Counted from the first letter of the stretch, positions 1-8,151 are shown. The stretch: 64,000 nucleotides of DNA from Kribbella monticola (GCF_003261635.1 NZ_QFXK01000090.1:1-64000); one strand, 5' to 3'. The notes: generated from the letters alone by a model not told the origin. Numbers and translations are program-made.

Positions 1-48
1 CCCTCCGCGACCGCCTCGAACCCCTACCGTCGGCAGCCTGACCGACCT

Positions 49-82
49 GCCGCGCGCGCCGGAAGACACCGGCGCGCGCGGC
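49..82 (-). terminator. GC-rich hairpin downstream of the GAF-ANTAR gene
   Basis: A perfect 14-bp inverted repeat (49-62 with 69-82) encloses a 6-nt loop. It begins just past the stop codon of the minus-strand regulator gene, where a terminator is expected. No T-run follows, as is common in actinobacteria. The rest of 1-135 shows no gene. Confidence 0.6.
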
Positions 83-135
83 CGTCGAGCCGGTCGCGCC
101 GCAAAGCGGCGCTCGGCTACCGCCGCTGGGCACGG

Positions 136-930
136 TTACGGCGTCGCGGACGTCGGGTGGCTGCCGTTGAGGCGGTGGCGGGCGGTGGGGAGCTGGCGGG
201 TCTGGACGAGGTACTCGGCCACGTCGCGCAGTTTCACGTTGTTGTCCTGGGAGTAGCGCCGCAGTACTTCGAAGGCGCGGTCGCCGTCCAGGTCGAAGCG
301 CTCCATCAGGATGCCCATCGCCTGGCCGACCAGCTTCCGGGCGTCGATCGCCTGGATCATCGTGGCGTCATGGCGCGCGTTCGCGATGGCGACCGTCGCG
401 TGCCGGGCGAGGATGTGCGCGATCGCCTGGTCGTCGGCGCTGAAGGCGTCCGGCCGGTTGCTGTACAACCCCATCACGCCCACGGTCCCGGCCGAGGTGT
501 TCAACGGCACGTCGAAGACACTCCGTACGCCGAGACCGCGCACCTGCGCCGCCCAGGCGGGCCATCGGTCGTCGGTCGCCGTGTCGGTCACCAGGATCGG
601 AATCCGCTCGGTCATGCAGACCGTCATCGGCCCGTTGCCCTTGGTCAGCTGCGAGCGGTAGATCTCGGCGACGACCGGATCGGTGACCGCGGGGATCTCG
701 GGTTTGCGCCCGCGCCCCGCGGTGGCGACACCCGCGTGTGAACAGTCCAGCGCCTGGATCGCGAAGGCGACGACCGCCTCGATGGTTTCCTCGACACCGT
801 CGGAGTCGTGCAGTTCCACCGCGAGCCGGGCGAAGGCGTTCGCCGTCGACATCGCCTCGGGGGTGAAGGTTTCGAACTGCGGCTCCGTATCCCTGGCTGG
901 TAGGGCATCCGTGCCTCCGGACTGATCCAT
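136..930 (-). CDS. GAF-ANTAR domain transcription antitermination regulator
   Basis: A 264-residue protein with an N-terminal GAF-type sensor domain (about residues 25-165) and a C-terminal ANTAR RNA-binding domain (about 178-245, with the core GQAMGILMERFDLDGDRAF). ANTAR proteins bind paired hexaloop hairpins in nascent RNA and allow read-through; the GAF domain would sense a small ligand or the redox state. The start at 930 was chosen because the GAF region begins soon after it. A CATTAT hexamer ends 6 nt before this ATG, so the mRNA may be leaderless. No histidine kinase or output partner is adjacent. In actinobacteria such proteins often have stress or secondary-metabolism roles, and the next genes look like stress genes. 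Family is clear, target unknown. Confidence 0.85.
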   Translation of the reverse strand: MDQSGGTDALPARDTEPQFETFTPEAMSTANAFARLAVELHDSDGVEETIEAVVAFAIQALDCSHAGVATAGRGRKPEIPAVTDPVVAEIYRSQLTKGNGPMTVCMTERIPILVTDTATDDRWPAWAAQVRGLGVRSVFDVPLNTSAGTVGVMGLYSNRPDAFSADDQAIAHILARHATVAIANARHDATMIQAIDARKLVGQAMGILMERFDLDGDRAFEVLRRYSQDNNVKLRDVAEYLVQTRQLPTARHRLNGSHPTSATP

Positions 931-986
931 GCCCCAATAATGCACCGCTGATCCCGCCCGTACACCCAGTCGTCGCGCTCGGCGAG

Positions 987-1223
987 CTACCAGCCGGGCA
1001 GGAAGAGGCAGAAGACGTGTCCGACCGGGTCGGCGAAGATCCGGACGCCCTCTTTCTGCGGCTGCCAGTCCATCAAGGTGGCTCCTGCCTCGACAGCGCG
1101 TTGCTGGGCCTGTTCGAGGTCGGTGACCTGGAAGTCCAGGTGGAGCTGGTGGTAGAACCTCGCCAGCTCGCGTGGGTCCGGGGCGTCCAGGACCACACCG
1201 GAGAGAGGAATCTGCTCTGTCAC
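987..1223 (-). CDS. VOC (glyoxalase-like) protein, internally shortened
   Basis: Only 78 residues with a GTG start at 1223. The N-terminus (LSGVVLDAPDPRELARFY) and the C-terminus (QLHLDFQVTDLEQAQQRAVE, then VRIFADPVGHVFCLF) match the two ends of the common ~120-residue actinobacterial VOC protein. The middle of about 40-45 residues is missing: FY is joined directly to HQLHLDF in frame. Half of the betaalphabetabetabeta fold is therefore absent, and the protein is probably a non-functional deletion remnant, although the reading frame is intact. It sits about 56 bp upstream of the GAF-ANTAR gene on the same strand. The assignment rests on family knowledge; the deletion is inferred from length and the abrupt junction. 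Confidence 0.6.
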   Translation of the reverse strand: MTEQIPLSGVVLDAPDPRELARFYHQLHLDFQVTDLEQAQQRAVEAGATLMDWQPQKEGVRIFADPVGHVFCLFLPGW

Positions 1224-1290
1224 ACAACGCTCCGTCCGTCGGGGTTCCGGTGACGATGCCGGTACCCCGGGCAACCGCCCTCAGTCACCG

Positions 1291-1314
1291 GTTGAACCGG
1301 CACGCGGTGGGAAC
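1291..1314 (+). promoter_or_regulatory. Possible sigma-B/F-type promoter of the 1347 SDR gene
   Basis: GTTG (1291-1294), a 14-bp spacer and GGGAAC (1309-1314) lie 32 bp before the GTG start. Architecture and spacer equal those of the promoters at 2392 and 4554, although the -10 element is GGGAAC and not GGGTAC. Predicted only. Confidence 0.4.
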
Positions 1315-1346
1315 CGGAAGCACCGGGACCGACGACGAAGGAGTCA

Positions 1347-2372
1347 GTGGCTGTGAGCGTGAACGGACAGGTCCAGACCGTGGTGGTGACCGGGGCCAGT
1401 GGCGGGATCGGCAGGGCGACTGCCATCGCCTACGCGGCGCGCGGGGCGAAGGTGGCGCTGCTCGCACGCGGTGAGGAAGGCCTGAAAGGTGCGGTCGAGG
1501 AGGTCGAAGCAGCCGGCGGTACTGCGCTGCCGATCGCGGTCGACGTCGCCGACTACGACCAGGTGGAGAGCGCGGCCGCCCGGGTCGAGGCCGAACTCGG
1601 TCCGATCGACGTCTGGGTCAATGTCGCGTTCACCTCGGTCTTCGCGCCGTTCACCGAGATCGAGCCGGCCGAGTTCAAACGGGCGACCGAGGTGACCTAT
1701 CTCGGCTACGTCTACGGCACCCGGGCCGCGCTGGACCGGATGAAGCCGCGCGACCGGGGCGCGATCGTCCAGGTCGGGTCCGCGCTCGCGTATCGCGGGA
1801 TCCCGTTGCAATCGGCGTACTGCGGTGCCAAGCACGCCATCCAGGGCTTCCACGACTCGCTGCGCTGCGAGCTGCTGCACGACAAGTCGAACGTGCATGT
1901 GACGATGGTCCAGATGCCGGCGGTGAACACACCTCAGTTCTCCTGGGTGCTGTCCCGGTTGCCCAGGCACCCGCAACCGGTGCCGCCGATCTTCCAGCCC
2001 GAGGTGGCGGCGAAGGCCGTCCTGTACGCCGCCGATCACCCGCAGCGCCGCGAGTACTGGGTGGGCGGTCCGACCGCGGCGACGCTGATCGCCAACAAGT
2101 TCGCGGCGGGTCTGCTCGACCACTACCTGGCCCGGACGGGGTACAAGTCGCAGCAGACCGACCAGCCGCACGCGGCGGACGCACCGGCCAACCTCTGGGA
2201 ACCGGCCGACGGCAGGGGCGAGGAGGACTTCGGCACACACGGTGTCTTCGACAAGAAGGCGACCAGCCGCAGCTACCAGTTGTGGGCCTCGCAGCATCGC
2301 GGACCGGTGGCCCTGGCGACCGCCGGTGTCGCTGCCGTAGCCGCCTCGGCGTGGCGGCGGGCGCGACGCTGA
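1347..2372 (+). CDS. SDR family oxidoreductase with C-terminal extension
   Basis: A 341-residue short-chain dehydrogenase/reductase with the NAD(P)-binding motif TGASGGIG near residues 15-22 and the catalytic YxxxK as YCGAKHA. The catalytic core ends near residue 250. About 90 extra residues follow, ending in an Ala-rich hydrophobic stretch and a basic WRRARR tail, as in a membrane-associated SDR subgroup of actinobacteria. The GTG start at 1347 has GAAGGAG just upstream. It is the first of three SDRs interleaved with an alcohol dehydrogenase and an SRPBCC protein in one co-oriented block, and a sigma-B-like promoter precedes it. Substrate unknown. Confidence 0.85.
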   Translation: MAVSVNGQVQTVVVTGASGGIGRATAIAYAARGAKVALLARGEEGLKGAVEEVEAAGGTALPIAVDVADYDQVESAAARVEAELGPIDVWVNVAFTSVFAPFTEIEPAEFKRATEVTYLGYVYGTRAALDRMKPRDRGAIVQVGSALAYRGIPLQSAYCGAKHAIQGFHDSLRCELLHDKSNVHVTMVQMPAVNTPQFSWVLSRLPRHPQPVPPIFQPEVAAKAVLYAADHPQRREYWVGGPTAATLIANKFAAGLLDHYLARTGYKSQQTDQPHAADAPANLWEPADGRGEEDFGTHGVFDKKATSRSYQLWASQHRGPVALATAGVAAVAASAWRRARR

Positions 2373-2391
2373 GCCGGTTGCACAACTTTCG

Positions 2392-2415
2392 GTTCGCCGC
2401 CGGGGATCCGGGTAC
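2392..2415 (+). promoter_or_regulatory. Sigma-B/F-type promoter of the alcohol dehydrogenase-SDR pair
   Basis: GTTC (2392-2395), a 14-bp spacer and GGGTAC (2410-2415) lie 11 bp before the ATG at 2427. This matches the actinobacterial general-stress sigma pattern GNTT-N14-16-GGGTAC and repeats the spacing seen at 4554-4577. Confidence 0.5.
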
Positions 2416-2426
2416 CGGCCGCCGGT

Positions 2427-3599
2427 ATGAAGGCATTGACTTGGCAGGGAAAACGAAAGATCGAGTACTCCGACGTCCCGGATCCGGTGATCCAGGAGCC
2501 GACCGACGCCATCATCCAGGTCACGTCGACCGGGATCTGCGGCTCGGACCTGCACCTGTACGAGGTGATGGCGCCGTACCTGTCACCGGGTGACGTCCTC
2601 GGGCATGAGCCGATGGGCGTCGTCGTGGAGACCGGCTCCGAGGTGACGAACCTGAAAGCCGGCGACCGGGTGGTGATCCCGTTCGGGATCGCGTGCGGGC
2701 ACTGCTTCATGTGTGACCAGGGTCTGCAGTCGCAGTGCGAGACGACCCAGGTCCGCAAGGAGGGCATGGGCGCCGCGCTCTTCGGCTACACCAGGCTGTA
2801 CGGCCAGGTGCCGGGCGGGCAGGCGGAGTACCTGCGAGTGCCCCAGGCGCAGTACGGACCGATCGTCGTACCGGAGGGGCCGGCTGACGACCGGTTCGTG
2901 TTCTTGTCGGACGTGCTGCCGACTGCCTGGCAGGCGGTCGAGTACGCCGGTGTGCCCGACGGCGGCACGCTCGCGGTGATCGGCCTCGGCCCGATCGGTG
3001 ACATGGCGGCCCGGATCGGCATCCATCGTGGCTACCGCGTGATCGGCATCGACCTGGTGCCCGAACGGCTCGGCCGGGCGCAGGCCCGTGGCGTCGAGAT
3101 CCTGGAGTACTCCGACGACGTGGCCGAGCAGGTGCGTCAGCTGACCGACGGGCGTGGTCCCGACTCGGTGATCGACGCGGTCGGGATGGAGGCTCACGGG
3201 TCGCCGAAGGCGCAGGCAGCGCACAAACTCGTCGGGCTGCTGCCGAGCGGGCTGGCCGAGAAGATGATGGAGACGGTCGGCGTCGACCGGCTCGCTGCGT
3301 TCTATCTGGCCATCGACCTGGTCCGCCGCGGCGGCACGATCTCGCTGAGCGGCGTGTACGGCGGGGCGGCCGACCCGCTGCCGATGCTGACCATGTTCGA
3401 CAAGCAGATCCAGCTCCGGATGGGGCAGGGCAACGTGCGCCGCTGGGTGGACGACATCCTGCCGCTGCTGACCGACGAGGATCCGCTCGGGGTCGATGGC
3501 TTCGCGACGCACCGGTTGCCGCTGTCCGAAGGCCCCGCGGCGTACGAGATGTTCCAGAAGAAGCAGGACGGCGCCGTGAAGGTGCTGCTGACGCCGTGA
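2427..3599 (+). CDS. Zinc-dependent alcohol dehydrogenase (formaldehyde-dehydrogenase-like)
   Basis: A 390-residue medium-chain dehydrogenase. The N-terminal GroES-like domain carries the catalytic zinc motif CGSDLHLY (around residue 38) and GHEPMGVV. The structural zinc cysteines lie in CGHCFMCDQGLQSQC. The Rossmann motif GLGPIGDM starts near residue 190. The long form with an insertion near residue 110 resembles glutathione-independent formaldehyde dehydrogenase-like enzymes, so small aldehydes or alcohols are plausible substrates. Its stop codon overlaps the GTG of the next SDR gene (GTGA), so the two are translationally coupled. Family assignment is sure, substrate is not. Confidence 0.88.
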   Translation: MKALTWQGKRKIEYSDVPDPVIQEPTDAIIQVTSTGICGSDLHLYEVMAPYLSPGDVLGHEPMGVVVETGSEVTNLKAGDRVVIPFGIACGHCFMCDQGLQSQCETTQVRKEGMGAALFGYTRLYGQVPGGQAEYLRVPQAQYGPIVVPEGPADDRFVFLSDVLPTAWQAVEYAGVPDGGTLAVIGLGPIGDMAARIGIHRGYRVIGIDLVPERLGRAQARGVEILEYSDDVAEQVRQLTDGRGPDSVIDAVGMEAHGSPKAQAAHKLVGLLPSGLAEKMMETVGVDRLAAFYLAIDLVRRGGTISLSGVYGGAADPLPMLTMFDKQIQLRMGQGNVRRWVDDILPLLTDEDPLGVDGFATHRLPLSEGPAAYEMFQKKQDGAVKVLLTP

Positions 3600-4546
3600 C
3601 GCGAGTCGTCGTCGTCACCGGCGCCTCGAGCGGCATCGGGCTCGCGACCGCGCGCGCCTTTGCACGACAGGGCGCGCGGCTCGTGCTGGCAGCACGGTCG
3701 GCCGAGAGTCTTGCCGCCGCCGGGAGGCTGTGCGCCTCCGACGGCGGCGAGGTGCTCGTCGTACCGACCGACGTGGCTTCGGCCAGTGAGGTCGAGAAGC
3801 TGATGGTGGTTGCCGAGCGGCGGTTCGGGGCGATCGATGTCGTCGTCCACGCCGCGGCCGTCCTTGCGTACGGGCGCTTCGAGGACGTGCCGGCGGACAT
3901 CTTCGATCACGTGCTGACCGTGAACATCCAGGGCACGGCGAACGTGGGGCGATCGGCACTGCGCAGTTTTCGCAGCCAGGGGAGCGGCACGCTGATCGTT
4001 GTCGGTTCCTTGCTGGGAACGATCGTCACGCCGTACCTGAGTTCCTACGTCACCAGCAAATGGGCCATTCACGGCCTGACCCGGACCTGGCAGGTCGAGG
4101 TCAGGCAGGATCCTGGAGTCGAGGTCGCGCTGGTGTGGCCGGGATCGGTGAACACGCCGGCCTACTCGCAGGCCGCGAACTACGCGGGCCGGATCGGCCG
4201 GCCGCCGCCACCGGTCGACCCGCCGGAGAAGGTCGCCCGCCGGATCGTGAAGGTCGCCGACCGGCCGCGGCGGACGACCTCGGTCGGCGTGGCGAATCGG
4301 CTGACCCTGTTCGGATTCCGGTACCTGCCGGCGGTGTTCGACCTGCTGGTCGGCCCACTGATGCGATCGGGCGGGTTGTCCCGGGACGAGGTCGGCCGCC
4401 ACCCGGGCAACGTGATGGCGCCGACCCCACTGGGCGACGGCGAGTACGGGCGCTGGGGGCGCCACTGGCTACGTCCACTCGCCGGTACGACGGTGGCCGC
4501 CGCGGCGGCGGGCGCGGGGTGGAAGGTGCGGCGCAGGCGTGCATAG
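3596..4546 (+). CDS. SDR family oxidoreductase
   Basis: A 316-residue short-chain dehydrogenase with TGASSGIG at residues 8-15, an active-site serine region (VVGSLLGT) and the catalytic YVTSK. The C-terminus again extends beyond the SDR core and ends in a hydrophobic, then basic tail (WKVRRRRA), like the SDR at 1347; the two may be paralogues. The GTG start overlaps the stop of the preceding dehydrogenase gene, so they form an operon. Co-transcription with a zinc alcohol dehydrogenase suggests aldehyde/ketone metabolism or detoxification, which is inference. Confidence 0.85.
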   Translation: MTRVVVVTGASSGIGLATARAFARQGARLVLAARSAESLAAAGRLCASDGGEVLVVPTDVASASEVEKLMVVAERRFGAIDVVVHAAAVLAYGRFEDVPADIFDHVLTVNIQGTANVGRSALRSFRSQGSGTLIVVGSLLGTIVTPYLSSYVTSKWAIHGLTRTWQVEVRQDPGVEVALVWPGSVNTPAYSQAANYAGRIGRPPPPVDPPEKVARRIVKVADRPRRTTSVGVANRLTLFGFRYLPAVFDLLVGPLMRSGGLSRDEVGRHPGNVMAPTPLGDGEYGRWGRHWLRPLAGTTVAAAAAGAGWKVRRRRA

Positions 4547-4553
4547 GTTTCGG

Positions 4554-4577
4554 GTTTCTCGCGCAGACGCTGGGTAC
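4554..4577 (+). promoter_or_regulatory. Sigma-B/F-type promoter of the SRPBCC-SDR pair
   Basis: GTTT (4554-4557), a 14-bp spacer and GGGTAC (4572-4577) are an excellent match to the actinobacterial sigma-B/F consensus. The start codon is 64 bp downstream at 4642, leaving room for a normal leader with a ribosome site. Confidence 0.6.
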
Positions 4578-4641
4578 TGGGGGCGGGACGAACCCGTGCA
4601 CAACTCGCCCCGCGGTACTGGGGCCTAGGGAGGAACCACAG

Positions 4642-5109
4642 ATGGGCAACACCACTGAGTCGGTCGACGTCGAGGCGCCGATCACCGCGGTTTACAACCA
4701 GTGGACGCAGTTCGAGTCGTTCCCGGAGTTCATGGAAGGCGTCGACGAGATCAGGCAGCTCGACGACACCCACACGCACTGGGTGACCAGTATCGCGGGC
4801 GTCACCCGCGAGTTCGACGCCACCATCACCGAGCAGCACCCCGAGGAGCGGGTCGCCTGGACCTCCGACACGGAGCCGCGCCATGCCGGGGTGATCACCT
4901 TCCACCGGCTGGATGACACCTTGACCCGGGTCACTGCCCAGATGGATCTCGAGCCGGAGGGGATCGCGGAGAACGTCGCGGACAAGACCGGTCTGGTCAG
5001 CCACCGGGTCAAGGGTGACCTGCGACGCTTCAAGGAGTTCATCGAGAAGCGCGGTCACGAGACCGGCGGCTGGCGTGGCGACGTCGATCGGCCGGACGCG
5101 GGACGATGA
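4642..5109 (+). CDS. SRPBCC family (polyketide cyclase/dehydrase-like) protein
   Basis: A 155-residue protein beginning MGNTTESVDVEAPITAVYNQ, the typical start of a START/SRPBCC ligand-binding fold. FESFPEFMEGV, EERVAWTSD and GVITFHRL are characteristic of the ribosome-association/coenzyme Q-binding-like (Coq10/cyclase) subgroup. The fold offers a hydrophobic cavity; no catalytic residues can be assigned. The ATG at 4642 is preceded by AGGGAGGA at 4627-4634. The stop codon overlaps the ATG of the next SDR (ATGA). Related proteins are common in actinobacterial stress regulons, which fits the promoter at 4554. Confidence 0.85.
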   Translation: MGNTTESVDVEAPITAVYNQWTQFESFPEFMEGVDEIRQLDDTHTHWVTSIAGVTREFDATITEQHPEERVAWTSDTEPRHAGVITFHRLDDTLTRVTAQMDLEPEGIAENVADKTGLVSHRVKGDLRRFKEFIEKRGHETGGWRGDVDRPDAGR

Positions 5110-5948
5110 CTTCAGTACTCCTGACCGGCGCGGGCAGCGGGATCGGAGCGAACACAGCGCTCCGGCTGGACCGCGCCGGGATCCGGGTGTTCGCCGCCGT
5201 GCACGACCTCGCGGACGGCGAGATCCTCGCCCGCCAGGCGTCGCCGGCACTGAGCATTCATGCTGTGGACGTCACCGACAAGGCCTCGGTCGAAAGCCTG
5301 GCCGAGGCGGTGGCGTCGCAGCTCGGCGACGACCCGCTGACTGCGGTCGTCAACGTTGCCGGGCAAGGTATCGCCGGCCCGCTCGAACTTCTGCCGATCG
5401 AAAGCCTCCGGCAGCAACTGGAGGTGAACGTCATCGGTTCCGTCGCGGTCACCCAGAGCGTGCTTCCGCTGCTCCGGCGTGGTCGTGGCGGCCGGATCGT
5501 GTTCGTTGGCTCGGTCGGCGGTCTGGTCTCGGTGCAGTTCGCTGGTGCCTACCACGCCTCGAAGTACGCGATCGAGGCGATCGGGGACGCCTGGCGTCAG
5601 GAGCTGGCACCGGAGGGGATCTCGGTCTCGATTGTCGAGCCGGGGCCGATCGCGACGCCGCTGTGGGCCAAGGCGGTCGAGACGCTCGACCGGTTGCCGG
5701 CCTCCGAGCGGTACGCGGAGAGGATCGACGCTTTCCGGGAGTCACTACGGAACGCGTCCAAGAACGGGGCGAGTTCGGCGAAGGTCGCCGCGGTGATCGA
5801 ACACGCGGTGACGAGCGACAAGCCACGGACCCGGTATCCGGTCGGTGCCGCCGCGACGGTGGTGCCCAAGATTCGCCGGCTGGTGCCCGATCGCCTGTTC
5901 GACAAGGCCGCCCAGCGCGTCACCACCAAGGCAGCCGAGACGGAGTAG
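5106..5948 (+). CDS. SDR family oxidoreductase
   Basis: A 280-residue short-chain dehydrogenase with cofactor motif TGAGSGIG at residues 7-14, NVAG near residue 85, the catalytic serine region FVGSVGG and the catalytic YHASK. There is no C-terminal extension, unlike the SDRs at 1347 and 3596. The ATG overlaps the stop of the SRPBCC gene, so the two are coupled. The neighbouring ligand-binding protein could deliver or hold a hydrophobic substrate, but that is speculation. Confidence 0.85.
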   Translation: MTSVLLTGAGSGIGANTALRLDRAGIRVFAAVHDLADGEILARQASPALSIHAVDVTDKASVESLAEAVASQLGDDPLTAVVNVAGQGIAGPLELLPIESLRQQLEVNVIGSVAVTQSVLPLLRRGRGGRIVFVGSVGGLVSVQFAGAYHASKYAIEAIGDAWRQELAPEGISVSIVEPGPIATPLWAKAVETLDRLPASERYAERIDAFRESLRNASKNGASSAKVAAVIEHAVTSDKPRTRYPVGAAATVVPKIRRLVPDRLFDKAAQRVTTKAAETE

Positions 5949-5977
5949 CCCGCCCGCGAACACCCTCCGCGAAGAAG

Positions 5978-6023
5978 CGAAGGACCCGGCGGCGCGGGGG
6001 GAGGCACCAGGCCAGGTCCTTCG
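5978..6023. terminator. Inverted repeat between convergent genes
   Basis: CGAAGGACC (5978-5986) and GGTCCTTCG (6015-6023) form a perfect 9-bp stem with a GC-rich 28-nt loop. It sits between the stop codons of the SDR (plus) and the small protein (minus), so it could end transcription in both directions. Confidence 0.5.
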
Positions 6024-6091
6024 GGCTCAGTCGATGCTATTGCGGAACGCCCCGGTCCGGTAGCCCTCGGGGACCGCGGAGGCAACCGATC

Positions 6092-6346
6092 TCAGATTTC
6101 CTCCGACGACGGGTCCTTCGCGGCGGCGGCGCGGGCCTCGGCGCCGCTCGGGCCGGTTTCGGCCTCGTCACCGGCGACGCGGCCGACGAACTCGCCGCTC
6201 GAACCGGTGCCGGTGGTCGCCGGCGTACCGCCGCGCGGCTCACCGCCTTGTGCTCTCGTCATGGCCGTCGTGGTGTCCGCGGGGGCGTCCGCCTCGTTGA
6301 CCTGGTGGGACAGCCGCCAGCGCTTGAATCGGTCCAGGATCGACAT
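6092..6346 (-). CDS. Small hydrophilic hypothetical protein
   Basis: An 84-residue protein, MSILDRFKRWRLSHQVNEAD and onward, with a basic amphipathic N-terminus followed by a disordered tail rich in Ala, Gly, Thr and Glu that ends in an acidic SSEEI. The start at 6346 has GGAG in the upstream ACGGAGCTG. I recognise no domain. It is divergent from the membrane protein gene at 6458 and shares a 111-bp intergenic region. A GTTT-N15-GGGCAC arrangement upstream on its strand is a weak match to the stress-type promoters of this block. Probably real because of its start signals, length and codon use. Confidence 0.55.
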   Translation of the reverse strand: MSILDRFKRWRLSHQVNEADAPADTTTAMTRAQGGEPRGGTPATTGTGSSGEFVGRVAGDEAETGPSGAEARAAAAKDPSSEEI

Positions 6347-6442
6347 GACCAGCTCCGTCTCGTGGGTTCTTGGACCCCCAGTGCCCGGTGCGCGGCTTCG
6401 AAAACCGCGCGGGCCCGGCCGGTGTCCAGTTCGTTCGTTGCT

Positions 6443-6448
6443 GGGTAC
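6443..6448 (+). promoter_or_regulatory. GGGTAC element before the DUF6766-type gene
   Basis: A GGGTAC hexamer lies 9 bp before the ATG at 6458. It resembles the sigma-B/F -10 elements of this block, but the best -35-like sequence (GTGT at 6422) leaves a 17-bp spacer, so support is weak. Confidence 0.25.
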
Positions 6449-6457
6449 TGGCTGAGC

Positions 6458-7165
6458 ATGAACGATTCGAAGGTTGCCGTGGACCGGCGCGGCGGGGTAG
6501 GGCAGTGGGTGCGGTTCCGGGGCTTGCTGCTGGTCAATCTCGCCTTGTTCGCGTTGTTCCTGCTCGGCGTACTGCTGACCGGTCACGCGCACGAGAACGA
6601 GGATCTGACCGATCACAAGCAGCCGACGCAGACCCTGTTGCAGTACGCCGGCTCCTCCTCGTTCGGTGAGACGGTTTTCGAGAACTGGGAGTCGGAGTTC
6701 TTGCAGATGGGGATGTACGTGCTGTTGACGACCTTCCTGGTGCAGAAGGGCTCGGCCGAATCGCGTCCGATCGACGAGGACGCGCCGCAGGACGAGGATC
6801 CGCGCAACCATCGCAACGATCCCGAGGCGCCGTGGCCGGTACGGCGTGGCTCCGAACTGGTGCTGAGGTTGTACGAGAACTCGCTCGCGATCGCCTTCGG
6901 CCTCGTGTTCGCTTTGTCGATCTGGCTGCATGCGGTGACCGGTGCCGGTGCCTACAGCCAGGACCAGCAACTGCACGGCGGCCAGGCGGTTACGACCTGG
7001 CAGTACGTCCATACGTCGCAATTCTGGTTCGAGTCGTTCCAGAACTGGCAGAGCGAGTTCCTCGCCGTGGCGGCGATCATCGGCGGCTCCGTCTACCTTC
7101 GCCAGCGCTCCTCCACGCAGTCGAAGCCGGTGCACGCCCCCAACTCCAAGACCGGTGACTCCTAG
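6458..7165 (+). CDS. DUF6766-type integral membrane protein with duplicated halves
   Basis: A 235-residue protein with about four membrane segments: residues 22-42, around 86-100, 145-165 and 205-220. Two halves repeat each other: FENWESEFLQMGMYVLLTTF in the first and FQNWQSEFLAVAAIIGGSVY in the second, each preceded by an aromatic turn (SSSFGETV, TSQFWFES). An acidic linker (ESRPIDEDAPQDEDPR) joins them. The internal duplication suggests an ancestral two-helix unit. Function unknown. The ATG at 6458 was chosen because the hydrophobic region follows soon after; the ribosome site is weak. Confidence 0.7.
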   Translation: MNDSKVAVDRRGGVGQWVRFRGLLLVNLALFALFLLGVLLTGHAHENEDLTDHKQPTQTLLQYAGSSSFGETVFENWESEFLQMGMYVLLTTFLVQKGSAESRPIDEDAPQDEDPRNHRNDPEAPWPVRRGSELVLRLYENSLAIAFGLVFALSIWLHAVTGAGAYSQDQQLHGGQAVTTWQYVHTSQFWFESFQNWQSEFLAVAAIIGGSVYLRQRSSTQSKPVHAPNSKTGDS

Positions 7166-7185
7166 GTGCCTTCGGCAAGGGTCTG

Positions 7186-8151
7186 CTAGTTGCTGCCAGC
7201 AATGAATTTCAGACCGGACCGCCGCGCAAGTCGGTCGAGCCAGTAGCTGAACTCGAGTTCGCCGTCCCGCGAGCTGCAGCGGATCCGGGGGATCGCCATC
7301 GGGTCGAAACCGGGGTGGAAGGGAGAGTGGCTCGGCTCGGCTCCGACGAGCAGCACGCCGAGATTCCGGTACGCCGTACCGCCTGCTCCGCCGCGCGCCA
7401 GGACGCCGGGGTCTCGGGGGTGGGCACCGAACGGAAGGGCCAGCGTCCTCGGCGGCGCGGCCGGAAGTGCACGGCTCACCATGGCGGCGAGGCTGCCGAT
7501 CTCGGCTTCGGCCTGCGCTCGGGTGAGGGTGTGCAGATTCGGGTGATTCCAGGTGTGGTTGCCGACCTCGCAGCCCAGTTCGTTCAGGCGGACGAGAGCC
7601 TGGATGGCAGCGGCACCGGTCAACCCGAAGGGATTCTTGTTCACGTAGAAGGTCGCAACGGCCGGGAAGTCGGGGTGCCGGGCGTGGAAGGCTCGCAGGA
7701 TCCCCAGCGCGCAGTCCGCGGCGACCTGCCCGTTGGCGTCGAACGCGACCTGCCCGGGCGTGCCGTCGTCGAAGGTCAGAACCACGGGCGTCTTCCCAGG
7801 CGGAACCGAGTCCAGGTTGCGGCTGACCAGGTCGATGGCGCGGACGGGGTGGTAGTTCTCGCGGTACAGGCGGTCGAGCTCCGCCCGGAAGAAGGCAGGG
7901 GTCATGTCGTAGCTGCCGGGATTCGACGCGACCAGCCGGTGATGCATGAGCACCGGGATGAGGCCGAGCTTATTGGCGTGGACACCGACCGGCAGCCGAC
8001 GTTGCGCCGTACGACGGGGTGTCGGCGTCGGCTGCGCGGTTCGCGAGCCGCTCACGACGGGGGCGGTGTCAGCGGCTGTATCGGTGCAGCCGGCCAGCAC
8101 CGTCGACGACACGGCCGCGGCCAGGAAGCCTCGCCTGCTCAGGCCGCTCAT
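7186..8151 (-). CDS. Polysaccharide deacetylase (CE4) lipoprotein
   Basis: A 321-residue protein with a twin-arginine-like start (LSRRGFLAAAV) and a lipobox LAGC, so it is exported and lipid-anchored. The NodB fold shows motif 1 TFDDG (near residue 125) and motif 2 NHTWNHPNL with the two metal-binding histidines. Such enzymes remove acetyl groups from peptidoglycan or other N-acetylated glycans using a divalent metal. The ATG overlaps the stop of the lipoprotein gene upstream (ATGA), so the two are coupled and probably act together at the envelope. The substrate cannot be told from sequence. Confidence 0.88.
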   Translation of the reverse strand: MSGLSRRGFLAAAVSSTVLAGCTDTAADTAPVVSGSRTAQPTPTPRRTAQRRLPVGVHANKLGLIPVLMHHRLVASNPGSYDMTPAFFRAELDRLYRENYHPVRAIDLVSRNLDSVPPGKTPVVLTFDDGTPGQVAFDANGQVAADCALGILRAFHARHPDFPAVATFYVNKNPFGLTGAAAIQALVRLNELGCEVGNHTWNHPNLHTLTRAQAEAEIGSLAAMVSRALPAAPPRTLALPFGAHPRDPGVLARGGAGGTAYRNLGVLLVGAEPSHSPFHPGFDPMAIPRIRCSSRDGELEFSYWLDRLARRSGLKFIAGSN

